Below are positions 48,296-58,650 of a stretch of 64,000 nt of DNA, piece by piece (positions within the stretch are counted from its first letter, which is position 1; each line of letters opens with the position of its first letter). The position numbers were made by a program, and so were the translations under genes. The notes beneath the pieces are model-generated. The model was not told where the DNA came from. It was given only the letters and a program-made list of their open reading frames with translations, and did not search any database. The DNA is from Marisa cornuarietis. Its lineage: Eukaryota; Mollusca; Gastropoda; Architaenioglossa; Ampullariidae. Location: positions 19,354,501-19,418,500 of the forward strand of contig SMMW01000001.1 of assembly GCA_004794655.1 (NCBI GenBank), read 5' to 3'.

Positions 48296-49149
48296 ACGGA
48301 GCATTTCGCTTAGCCAACAGACGCAGCCATTGTGTGATGCATCTGTTCAGTTTGATTTTGTTCTACTTTGGACAGTTCACGAAAGATAAGCTTTTGTAAT
48401 TCAATGGAATTACATATCAGTGAGGTAAATACATTTTGATTATATTTCTTTTGTAGTAATCATTTACATGCTATCGCCATTGTTACAGTAGGGCGAACAT
48501 TTTTTCATCACAACTATAAAACTACAAAACGGAAATATGTCTTTTAAGACAGGTTCATCATTATGTCACCAAGCTCTTTGTGTTAGAGATTGGCGATGTC
48601 TTTCTGAAGTCACCAATCCATTTTCCCCGATTTCCTAATGTTCTCTAGCATGCATCAAAAGAAAGACTTAAATTCATTCGTAAATGGTGGCTGTCATATT
48701 TTTTCTATAGGTCTTTTTGTCCGGTACTTGCAGGAAGCCCTTCTTAGAGTGCCTTGACTTTGTTACTACTTGCTATTGTGTAATTCATTTTGTATACTTT
48801 GAAAGCTAGCTCACTTCCATCATAACATAGAGTATGCATTATTAGATGTTACAGCAAAGCTACACGCTGTATCCCCCACAACACGTTGGAAGTACACAGC
48901 ATCTAGTAGAATGTGCGACAATCAAACTCACAAAAGAGCAAATGTTTACTGCAACAAACATCGATATCGTTGCGCCGAATATTTGTCCATACATAGTTGC
49001 CATGACGGCGTGTCAATAATCCACCACATATTTTATTTACATAGTCAAAGGATGTAAAGCAATTAAGAACAGCAGGTGTTCAGAACATGTTCCGATGCAT
49101 GCTATAAAGTCGGCGGGAAAAGGTAATAGCCGAAGAACAAGAGCATGAA

Positions 49150-49300
49150 CGTCCGAACCCGGTGGCTAGTGGTTCGATACCTGTCTGGTGCAGTGAATTT
49201 TCCCTAGCTGACCAGGCTGTCGGGTATGGGTAACTAACTAACTAAATGCTGGCCCTGAGAAAAGTGTAGCCTCTAACACCTCACTCCCAAACGAGCGATA
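49150..49300 (+). mobile_element. Possible tRNA-derived SINE fragment
   Basis: Contains GTGGTTCGATACC (near 49170-49182), a good Pol III B-box match, then CTAGCTGACCAGG and a (TAAC)n-like stretch near 49231. The expected A box is not at proper spacing and no second copy exists in the window. Tentative. Confidence 0.3.
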
Positions 49301-49620
49301 AGCTAGTGGACGGACTACCTTGTATTATTTACACTCTGCCAGGTCTTCTGCTTGAGTATAATCTAATGAACACGGAGAAAAAACATGCCTTAGATCTTAT
49401 TGCAGAAGATTCTTTTAGAGTGGGAAAGGAAGCAAAAAAAAACAAAAACAAAAAACAAATCAAAACAAAACAAAACAAAAAAGGAAGAAAATCCTTTGCC
49501 AGTCTAACTTGTAATTTGGTCACGACGGACACTGTTATGGATCCATTTCTTTATCATTGAACTGCAGTGGAAGAGCGAAATATTCTCTAGCAATAATTAA
49601 AGCGGAAGCTGATGTATTTG

Positions 49621-49733
49621 GTATCAGCCTTCATTACAAACGACCTGTAGGTACACAACGACATAAGTAAATTCAGTAAACTCGGTGTCAAAGGTTTTTC
49701 CCTGAAGAATTTGATCGATTTACCAACATTTCA
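49621..49733. repeat. Direct repeat flanking GPCR 6, left arm
   Basis: Matches 52744-52851 in the same orientation. Shared landmarks are GCCTTCATTACAAACGA, GTAGGTA-ACAACGAC and GAATTTGATCGATTTACC. The two arms bracket receptor 6. Confidence 0.7.
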
Positions 49734-50072
49734 AGTGCGAACGCTACGGGAACAAAATAAAATCAAATGCAAGCACCTCACGTGGCGAGGAAAAATAGAA
49801 GTTTGTCTATGGCCGGCTATAAGTCGAAGTTATTAGTTTGATAGGGAAACGCATTAAGGTTGTAATTAAAAATAACACATTTGTGAAAATTGAGTGTTTT
49901 CTGTCTCGGGGTAAAATAATGCATGGAATGTCTCTGGACATTTTGGCGCAGGAGTTTAAAAGAAAAAACGAAAATAAGCAAATTAAAAAGTCCGTGTGTC
50001 AGCTAAAACATGAGAGTTTGTAAGTCTGTCAGAAAGGTTATGTCACATCAGTTACTATTTTTAATCTCCCCT

Positions 50073-51131
50073 TTAGGTACTTGAATGTCGACAAAGTGTT
50101 GCACAGTAGGTGGCATGTCTTTGATATTTCATTAATATATCGGCAAGTTTCTGGCGAAATTTTTCTCCAGTCAAGCAATAAATATAAAAATTGACCGAAT
50201 TGTGACAACTCCAGAGAAGGTTTCCGACGGCAAAAAACAACTCATCGCTAACTGCAGCCTTCAGATCATTTTGTGTCTTTTCAAAGATAACATCCCTGAT
50301 AACAAAATACACAGAAACTGGTGATGTAAGGAGCAAAAACATCATAGACTGTGCGATTAGAGTTACTGTCATTGAAGAGGCCCTTCGTCGTCGTTGGCGA
50401 ATATGGCCGGAGTGTTGTATTGCTATTTTTATTTTTGCATCATTTAATGATAGTGCAACCTTATGGACCAAAACGCAGTTTGCAACGATAATTAACACAG
50501 AGGGTATTGCGGCAGACATCGCTGTGTCAAGCCAGCCCCAGTAAGTGTTGAAGAAGTCCCCGTAATCTTCGTCGACGTACGAGAAGAAACATCTCCCGGT
50601 GTGATTGGTCACGTGCCCGGGTAGAGAGTGTCCGTACAGCAGATGCATGTTGAAGACAACAAAGAGGGCGAAGAGTGCGCAGACGACCCTCCTCGCGGTC
50701 TCTTTCTCCAAATTCGCGTTGACCCTGTGAGGCCACAGAACCGACGCGGCGCGCTGCAAGGTCATGGTCACCAACATGGCTGCCGACGTGTGTCCGGTCA
50801 TGAACGCCAGGAAGACCCTCGTCCTACAGACGACGTCGATGTAGACGGAGATGTCCAGTGACTCCAGCCACAGAAAGACGGGGCTGAACCACAAGGAGGT
50901 CAGGTCAGAGGCCGCGAGGCTGGTGAAGAGGACGGGGAAGCCGGTGCGGTCGGTGCGGGACAGGTGGCGCTGGACCACCAAGACCATAACATTGCCGAAC
51001 GTCCCCAGCAGCACGACGACCGGCAAACCAAACCTTAAAACCGTAACGGACACGTCACGAAGGGTCATGTGAGAGTCGCTGCTGTACATGGTTAAATTGA
51101 AAAAATTCTGTATCCCGAAAGTCGTCGCCAT
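50073..51131 (-). CDS. Rhodopsin-like (class A) GPCR, paralogue 6 (divergent member)
   Basis: Single-exon receptor of 352 codons from the ATG at 51131 (MATTFGIQNF). It is clearly the same family (GTFGN in TM1, SDLTSLWF in TM2, LWPHRV after TM3, LTSPVSVYF in TM6) but far more diverged than the others. The N-terminus has NLT (12-14) and ECL2 has NHT. The disulphide pair C102/C181 is intact. DRY is QRA (126-128), keeping the basic 3.50 Arg that the others changed to Lys. TM7 reads NSVNFYIYCLTG, keeping Asn at 7.49 where the others have Thr. ICL3 has a basic run (RQRRRRASS). GC content is visibly higher in the 5' half. It probably represents the least modified lineage and resembles peptide-type invertebrate GPCRs; ligand unknown. 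Confidence 0.92.
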   Translation of the reverse strand: MATTFGIQNFFNLTMYSSDSHMTLRDVSVTVLRFGLPVVVLLGTFGNVMVLVVQRHLSRTDRTGFPVLFTSLAASDLTSLWFSPVFLWLESLDISVYIDVVCRTRVFLAFMTGHTSAAMLVTMTLQRAASVLWPHRVNANLEKETARRVVCALFALFVVFNMHLLYGHSLPGHVTNHTGRCFFSYVDEDYGDFFNTYWGWLDTAMSAAIPSVLIIVANCVLVHKVALSLNDAKIKIAIQHSGHIRQRRRRASSMTVTLIAQSMMFLLLTSPVSVYFVIRDVIFEKTQNDLKAAVSDELFFAVGNLLWSCHNSVNFYIYCLTGEKFRQKLADILMKYQRHATYCATLCRHSST

Positions 51132-51605
51132 TATCGATGGATGGGCTGTTGGTTAATTAAAACCGATAGGCAGGCAAGGGACAAAGTTTCAAAAACTTAA
51201 GCTCGGCTGACCAAATGATGAGGCATCTCATTACATTAAAATTAATCGTTGACAGTCTAGTAGCTCATCATTTCAGAGTACCTGAGACTTTCTTCACCAG
51301 TGCAGCACAAGGAAGGTTGGTAAGGCAATACATGGCGTGTTGCAGAGAAGAACCCAGTACGTTACATGGACTTAATCTTGCTTTGATGAGCTCTCTTTGA
51401 AAAAGACAATCTTTTTATAATTTCCTAATCTTTTAAGACGAGTGGTTATTTTCAGCACGACTCTATTATCAATTATATACAGTCTCAATTAAGTGTAGAT
51501 GACAAAAATAAAATATAGGGACCGTAAAACAAATTACTCATTCCAAATCTGTCCACCAGGAACATTCATTTCCCAACACATGCGTGAAGTGTGCATGTTT
51601 GTACG

Positions 51606-51612
51606 TGTGTGT

Positions 51613-51655
<43 letters not shown>
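51606..51655. repeat. (GT)n microsatellite
   Basis: GT run with early GTAC interruptions. Confidence 0.95.
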
Positions 51656-51657
<2 letters not shown>

Positions 51658-52743
51658 CACGTGAAATGAGTGTAACTAAATAATCTTGTGAGCTGCGTTC
51701 AAAGAGGCGGACAGCTAATTACATTACTGGTACCAAGAGAAAGAAAAACTTATGAAATATTTACGCTGTCAACAAGAATACTCTCAAAATCAACAAAGAG
51801 AAACAGGTCCCCCGAGAGGTACGATCAAAGAAACAAGCAGCTACTTCCCTCAGTCTACAATCATTAATGTCTCCTATTTGCAGTTTCTCATGCAAAAATT
51901 ATATAATTTAAGGAAAAAATGATCAGCTGATAACAGTGTACTTATGTTTTATTTTTTAAACAAGTCAAATTCAGACTTGTCAAATAAATTATGGGTGGCG
52001 CACAAGAGTGGTTCAAAACTCTTTGGCATGTCCCAGTGAAAGAAGCTTTCAGTGCCAGTCAGCTCAGTGTAGCGATCAAGAAAGTGATCTCTCTTTTTTG
52101 AGTCGTAGGTTGTGGAGAAGATCGACACTGGTTATCAGACAAGGTTATTGTTGATGGTAACACTTGCAACCAGACTTAAGCCACACCGGTAGGTGGCGTT
52201 AACATCTCAAGGAAGACATTCTACCTGTCATTATGTTCGGTAATCTGTGAATTGTTTGGGGTTTCTCTATAAGCATCTGTTATTTGCTGTATAGTCCGTG
52301 ACTGAGATCAGGGATAATTGCGTTCCTGTTTTTTTTTTCTAGATCATGTTGATATTTTACATGAAGAAAAACAGTTTATTGATCGGGATCAAAACCCAAT
52401 GGTATTATTATTATTATTATTATTGGTGTGTCCCAATCATGGTCCTTTAATTTCAGTTAAGCGCGGTATCAAAGTTTTTTAGCTTTAGTTTTAGCGTGGC
52501 TTTGACTACGAGTTCTTTCAAGAGCGTGTGCACGCGCTATGACACTCCCCCATGCCACTTAGTTTGACCTCATCCCTTGAGGTCGCATGCACTTCATTGA
52601 ATTTTTTGTTTCGGTATCGATGGACTGTGGTTCATATCCGTTTCTCCGTCTTGGTACTTTAGAGCAACCGATGAACATGTTCTAGTAATAGTATTGCAGC
52701 TTGATTTATCCGGGGGGGGGGAGTTGATGTACATGGCATAAGT

Positions 52744-52851
52744 AGATACCTGCCTTCATTACAAACGAACGGTAGGTATACAACGACTAAAAGGAAATTT
52801 GGTACAGCAGTATTCCTTCCTAAGGAATTTGATCGATTTACCGACTTGTTT
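52744..52851. repeat. Direct repeat flanking GPCR 6, right arm
   Basis: Partner of 49621-49733, same orientation, about 3.1 kb away. Could be the footprint of an old duplication or of a dispersed repeat. Confidence 0.7.
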
Positions 52852-54899
52852 CCAATACTTTGAACTGTGTCTTTGTGTCTCTTGTGGAATATTCTACTGT
52901 TTTGCTGTACCCTACACATCACCACAATCTTCAGTGACGCAACAAAGTTTTTTTTCTCCGATGATGAGATGAGTCAGGTCACGATAAACAAGCAGGCCGG
53001 TACTACAACAACCTGTCTCAGCGTCGTTCGATTTCCTTTCGTCAATTTGACAGCGACACAGCACTATCATTATCTGTTGCTTATTTTACTACCACCCTGG
53101 GAAATCGATGAGGAGCTAAGATTCACCACCAAAGAAGATCGTAATTAGTGTGTGTCTGCGTGCGTGCGTGCGTGCGTATTCGAGCGCGCGCGAAACAGAG
53201 TTCAATGCAAATCTCATCTCATCTCAAACACACAGAATATTATTCTAACATCTTATGACATTATAAACAAATATAAAATTTAACTTCGACATTTGATGTA
53301 GATGAGTACCATTTTTTTAATCGACGTAGAAGCAATCAAATACAAAAGCTCGTTGTACCGAGAACGAGGCAATAAGTAACGTGAAGATCACATCTGAGCG
53401 TAATCGTGCTCGATATATGTAAGTGTATGGAGCTAGTGATGTACAGGTTAAATAAGAACGTGGTAACGACTGGCTGGAAACTCCTGACAGAGGTTTGACC
53501 GACTTGTAACTGGCTTACAAGCTTGACACGAATTCTAATGAGTGTAGAAACATTGGACAGATTGGAGATTGCAAGAAAGTTTCTCCTTGCAGCTGCAGCC
53601 AGAAAAGCCAGCATGTGCTGGAAAAACCTGACATTGAAATCTTGCTTTTCTGTGTTAGCAAACAGGATCATGGATGTTAAAAGAACCTGGAATTATCATT
53701 AGAGAAATTGTTTGTTCAGCCTCCATTTGTTGGTATTGCAGTGGACTGAGATTTGTTTTATTGGGTTTTCTTCATGGCAGTCCTGATTTAATAAAAAAAA
53801 AAAGGTTTCTTAGGAAGCGGGAAAGGACCGAAGTTCAAAACAATACAAGATCTGAGGTGTCATTGCTGCAAAAATACATCAGTTGTCAAAGACACCATCA
53901 CCTTCTCTGTGGTACTTCAGCAACAGCTTTAGTACCCGGCAAGATGACCTTTACTCTCACCTTCCTTCTGTACGCGTGCGCATGTGCGTGTGAGTGTCTG
54001 TCAAAGAATGTCTGTCTGTCCGCATGCGAAAACCAATCTTTAAAAACATATGGACGAATATTTGACCAAGTTTGGAAAATTTGACCGATATCTGCCCGAG
54101 TTAAAGGGCGTTACGAGAGAGGGGTTTGATAAAGAGAAATACATACATTTAAATACATGCACTAATTAATGTATTAAAATATTTATAACACCTGCGGTTT
54201 ATTTCATAATAATAAAAAGAATAAGTAAATACCATTCAAAATTATCCACGTTGCAAGTTGGTATTGTTGTTTCTAGCAGTTTCATAAGTAGAAGATACAG
54301 AGAGCTGTGAGCTCGTTTAATACTGCGCTCAAAGTTCTCCACCTTTAATCACCATGGTGACTGGTATGGTAACCAAGCAAAATACTTTGTATTGGCGGTA
54401 TATATATATATATATATAAGGAAACGTCGAGACGGAAACCGTGAAAGAAAGAAAGAAAAAAATGAAATAAAAATGCTCGCGTCGTGAGTGCTCTAGAGAG
54501 CACGTGCATTATCACTCCAGTCTTGGAAATGCTTTTGATGAAGTAAACGTCTAGAAATAAAGTTGTTTAATTGACATTCATGTGTACGGCTTGCAGATAT
54601 GGACGGAAGTTTCTAGAAAACGTTTTAAATTGTTAAAATAATGGTTATTTACGTTTGGCTGGTCTTTAGCTGCACATAGTACAAAACAATTTGTATTTAT
54701 TAACTTCGGGGGTATTGTTTATTTATGTGGTAATGCACTCGTCTCAGCTACGTTTGCCTTTTTGTATTTGTCTACGAAGACTTGTGAATCCATGCTAATT
54801 GAGTTTGCATATGCGTCCATCTTTTCCTTCGGCTTAGTCTTAATAACGGTAAGTCAATTACAAATAAAACCACTGAATTCATTAATATTCATATTTTAA

Positions 54900-56060
54900 A
54901 TTCAACCTTACTCCTTCTATCTCTCCGTCCCTCTCGCGTTTCCTTCCTCCTTAGAACCTTCTGTTTCTTGTAAGCGCTCTCTCTCTCTCTCGCCACATCT
55001 CTTTTTCTTTCCTTTAGAAGCTCTCTCTATAAAGAATCTCAAGCCGGTAAGGCGAAGGGACATCACTCTCCCAATCGATCTCACCGTCCTGTCCCGCTTG
55101 TTTCTTTCCCTTTCTTGCTCTCCATGCTCTCGCTAGATTTCTCTACATATAATCTAGATCTTTCTACACACTCTCCAGTTTCCTACACTCTCTACCAATG
55201 TAACAAAGTCATGTGATTTTACCTTCTTGATATGGTCGGAGGGTCTAATCAATAAAAATGTTTGTTCGTTAGTTTCTTCATTCTCTACGATCTCACTAAT
55301 ACTGGTCTCTCGGGAGCTCGCTCACTCACTTGCTCTCTCTACCCCTCGCCATCAACTCAACTACGCAAAAATATTTTGAAAATTCTTCATAATCCCTATA
55401 CTTTTCTACGAAAGACTACCCATTGTAAATGAAAACAACAACGATGCAAACTTCTCTGATTTCTTAGATAAAAAAAAGGCTTCCGCTCGGTGTGTTCCAT
55501 GCAGCACTTGACTGTCCAGTATGTTTTGCTGGTTTGTACATAACTGAGTCGTATTTCTACTCATCTATTTCACTGCATAACTTATTTCAAAAAGTCCTGC
55601 GACATTTCATTTTAAACTATTTTTTTTTATCTGTAATACATTATTGAAAATAATTATATTATTCAAATGATCCGAGCAACTCTAACTTCGCACAACAACA
55701 ATTTATCAAAATCCTTATATTAATTAATATTCCAATTAAAATACAAATGTATTTCTCTTACCGTTAAGGTCCTGATATGACTTTTGGCAGTCGATGGCCC
55801 TTACAAACCCAAATCCTTCCATTTACCTTGCTAGGTCTCTCTCATGTCAGGTCTCTCTCATGTCAGGTCCTTCTCACCTCAGCTCCTTCGATAAGTCTCT
55901 CTCGCCTCATCTCACTTGCTAGGTCCTTATCTCTCACTGGGTTCTCTAGCTAGCTTTGTCTCTGTCTCGCAAGGCTTCTCTCACTATGTCCCTCATTAAT
56001 TTTCCTTTTCCCTAGGTCTCTGTCTCTGTCTCGCGTCCTCATCCGCTCACGTGTATGCAA
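54900..56060. repeat. CT-rich low-complexity tract
   Basis: Strongly pyrimidine-biased plus strand with many TCTCTC motifs and a short direct repeat of TCTCTCATGTCAGG near 55840-55866. No coding signal. Confidence 0.7.
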
Positions 56061-56285
56061 CCGTCTTGACTATGTAGTAATCTCGGAAACGGGGGGTACA
56101 CAAGCGAACCTCAACAAATATTTGCCAAAACTACTGTTAGTTCAACTATTTCAGCTGAAGTTTAACCAAAATCGTATTTTGTAAGCTTGCATAATACATC
56201 TGTTAGTGTTTCTGTTTGGTACGTAACGGACAAAATAAACCAACATAGGCTGAATTTTCAAATAATTCTAATTTAAAATTTGAAC

Positions 56286-56291
56286 TTTATT
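56286..56291 (-). promoter_or_regulatory. Candidate poly(A) signal for GPCR 7
   Basis: AATAAA on the minus strand about 40 nt beyond the stop codon of receptor 7. Confidence 0.5.
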
Positions 56292-56331
56292 AATGTAAGT
56301 GTTAAGAAACATATGCAGCATTAATTTTCAG

Positions 56332-57426
56332 TCAGAACTGGGAGTAGCCTCCCTGGCGACCGCTCTGATGGCGCCGGTCGACTATGTTAGCTGATAGCTC
56401 TACGATTCGCTTCGTGGTTGTTTTTCTGCAAATAACATTGAAAAAATTATCCCGAAACTTGGCGCCGGTCAGACAGTAGATGTAAAAGGTCACAGCATTG
56501 TTGCCGATCCACAGGAGATGTAATGCGGCGAAAGCGAGGTCGTTGGCATCTAAGACGGACTGGTCATCTTCCGCGCCTTGCATAAACTTCTCCTTGAACA
56601 TGAAGTACACAGAAACTGGTGACGTAAGCAGCAGAAAAGCCACGGAAGTTGCTAACAGCGCCACGGTCATGGACGAAGTTTTCTTCTCACGTGCACGTAA
56701 CTGATCTGCGTTTCCTGCCAAAAATCGTCTTCTGGCCTCTTGTAGCGACTGGCCCACCTTCCAGATGAGCACGGAGTTAGAGACTAACAGAAGAGTAACC
56801 GGGGCTAAGCTAGAGAAGAAGGTGTCGATCCATCCCCAGACATTGTTGAAAAAGTCGGCGTAATCTGTGTTCACGTACACGTAAAAACACTTGGCAGTGG
56901 TGTTACCTGTAGGCTCGTAGAGTGTAATTCCATACAAGAGATGGGAATTGAGGAGAAGAAAGAACGCGAACACGCAACTCATCGAAGTCTTGGCGAACCT
57001 TGCCGTGAACACGACCTTCACCTTGTGCGGCCACAAAATACTGACCGCCTTCTGCGCGGTCATGGCCACTAAGATGGACGCTGACATGTGGCCAGTCAGG
57101 TAGGTAGCAAACATTCGCACCTTGCACAAGACATCGATGTAGAGGTAGATATCAAATGATTCAAGCAACCAGAAAAAAGGGTCAAACCACAAGGAGGTGA
57201 GGTCGGAGATGGCCAGGCAGGTGAAGAAGAAAGACATGGAGGAGTGGGAGGCGCTGTACTCTCGTCGCTGTATCAACAGTATCATGATGTTGCCGAATGT
57301 TCCCATCACCATAACCAAGGGCACGCCCACCTGCCATACCAAGAGCGTCGCCTGGCGGACCGGAGTCACGTGATCTGACTCAGGGACTGTCGTCTGCGTG
57401 ACGTTTGGAAACCCAGGCGCGAACAT
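56332..57426 (-). CDS. Rhodopsin-like (class A) GPCR, paralogue 7
   Basis: Single-exon receptor of 364 codons from the ATG at 57426 (MFAPGFPNVTQ). Sister of paralogue 5: ECL2, TM4 and ICL3 are nearly identical, and most changes lie in the N-terminus and TM1-TM2. Sequons NVT (8-10) and NTT; C101/C180 pair present; QKA at 125-127; LTSP in TM6; TFYIYCLTG in TM7. An ICL1 Arg conserved in the other close paralogues is Ser (REYSASHSS). The C-terminus diverges after RIVELSAN into IVDRRHQSGRQGGYSQF because of a small indel relative to paralogue 5. It lies at the right boundary of the receptor cluster in this window; beyond it the gene type changes. Confidence 0.93.
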   Translation of the reverse strand: MFAPGFPNVTQTTVPESDHVTPVRQATLLVWQVGVPLVMVMGTFGNIMILLIQRREYSASHSSMSFFFTCLAISDLTSLWFDPFFWLLESFDIYLYIDVLCKVRMFATYLTGHMSASILVAMTAQKAVSILWPHKVKVVFTARFAKTSMSCVFAFFLLLNSHLLYGITLYEPTGNTTAKCFYVYVNTDYADFFNNVWGWIDTFFSSLAPVTLLLVSNSVLIWKVGQSLQEARRRFLAGNADQLRAREKKTSSMTVALLATSVAFLLLTSPVSVYFMFKEKFMQGAEDDQSVLDANDLAFAALHLLWIGNNAVTFYIYCLTGAKFRDNFFNVICRKTTTKRIVELSANIVDRRHQSGRQGGYSQF

Positions 57427-58650
57427 GTCCTACGGTCGTATCTCTTTACTTACAGGAAGATGTGATGGAAACATGTTAATTACTTTCTGCCGAGAATCTA
57501 AACGAGAAAAAATTTGGTTTCAGATTATTATTATTTTTTTAAAATCTTTGAAATGTTACATTTCTTCTTTGGATTGATTTGACTGAAGCTGAGAAGAAAT
57601 GAAAACATGCAAGAATCTTCATAGATATAGTGCCGGTTGTGCTAGCAATCGACCCGTAAGCTGTCAAAAGTCTGGTCCTTTGCAGTGTTTAAACAAGAAA
57701 AACTGAATCGAAAAATAAGCATTTGAGGTACCTGACGCTCCTGTTGTACACATTCGTGTTTTCAGCTGACGACTGAGTGCAATAATATCATGGAAAGAGC
57801 AAGTAGAAAAAGGAGGTGATAACTTATTTTTCTAGATATGGTAGAACCGAATTAGGAAGTCCTATATTATTTTAACAAGAAAATATTCGTGTGATTTCCA
57901 TCCCTCAAGTAAAATTAAAAGCAATTGCAAAATTTACAACCCCTTATATCCAATGGACTTTTAAATGAATATATATTACTTATTTATAGAAACAAATTTA
58001 TTATAAAAATTGAAAACATTTAATTGTTGTTAGGAAAGATTTATTCATTGATCGACTTATTGGTAAACAGGTAAACTGCGTGGCTATAATATTCAACATC
58101 TCCAATTAGACCTCCTCTGTGTAAACGAGCTTTCCTCATTGTTCACATTTGAAGAGGTCTCCAAACATGTGAAAACTCAAAGATGCGTCAGTAGTTAGCT
58201 GAGGGCATCAAGGCTTTGCTTGTAATTTTAACACTAGCACGTTTCTTCATCTGCTACTCGGCAAACACTCAGCGAGTTGCTAATTAGAAGTCTTGGCGAA
58301 TTCCACCCTTAAAGAAGAGCCACAAACACATAAAACAGTGAACATCACTTATCCCCTTTGCTGTGAGCTGGAAAATTCGAGAAAATGTAGCTTAAGTGAC
58401 AGAGGTAGATACAAGACAGTGTGTTCTATCACTTTAGCTCGATTTTAAAGATTCTATAAAAACTGTAGACAAAGGACAAAAATCTTAGAAAAGGGCCAGT
58501 ATTGTTTGTTACTTGCTGGTAACCTTTAGATTCAAGGCTTGAACGCTTTTGTCGGCAAAATTACGAGAGGAGCAAACAGTTTAATTCCAAATACGACATT
58601 TTAGAGAAGAGAAGTGAAGATTTTCAATACATACTTTCAATACTTCAGCC
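57427..58650. repeat. Segmentally duplicated upstream region of GPCR 7
   Basis: Colinear with 45275-46500, the upstream region of receptor 5, including the 28-bp identical block at 57673-57700. The similarity fades near 58650 (GACATTTTA... region). Confidence 0.8.
57673..57700 (-). promoter_or_regulatory. Conserved non-coding block upstream of GPCR 7
   Basis: Identical to 45523-45550 upstream of receptor 5, at a similar distance from the ATG. Function unknown. Confidence 0.35.

Larger units (their letters stand above)
48296..50072. other. Intergenic, 3' flank of GPCR 6
   Basis: No gene recognised. Contains a possible SINE fragment (49150-49300), an (AAAAC)-rich patch (49435-49485), and one arm of a direct repeat (49621-49733). 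Confidence 0.5.
51132..56285. other. Intergenic, between GPCRs 6 and 7
   Basis: No gene recognised. Contains a GT microsatellite (51606-51655), an (ATT)n near 52402-52424, the right arm of the direct repeat (52744-52851), and a (TGCG)n patch near 53156-53178. There is also a (TA)n near 54399-54418 and a long CT-rich tract (about 54900-56060). A 111-codon minus frame (53336-53671) and a 136-codon plus frame (53674-54084) show no domain. Confidence 0.5.
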
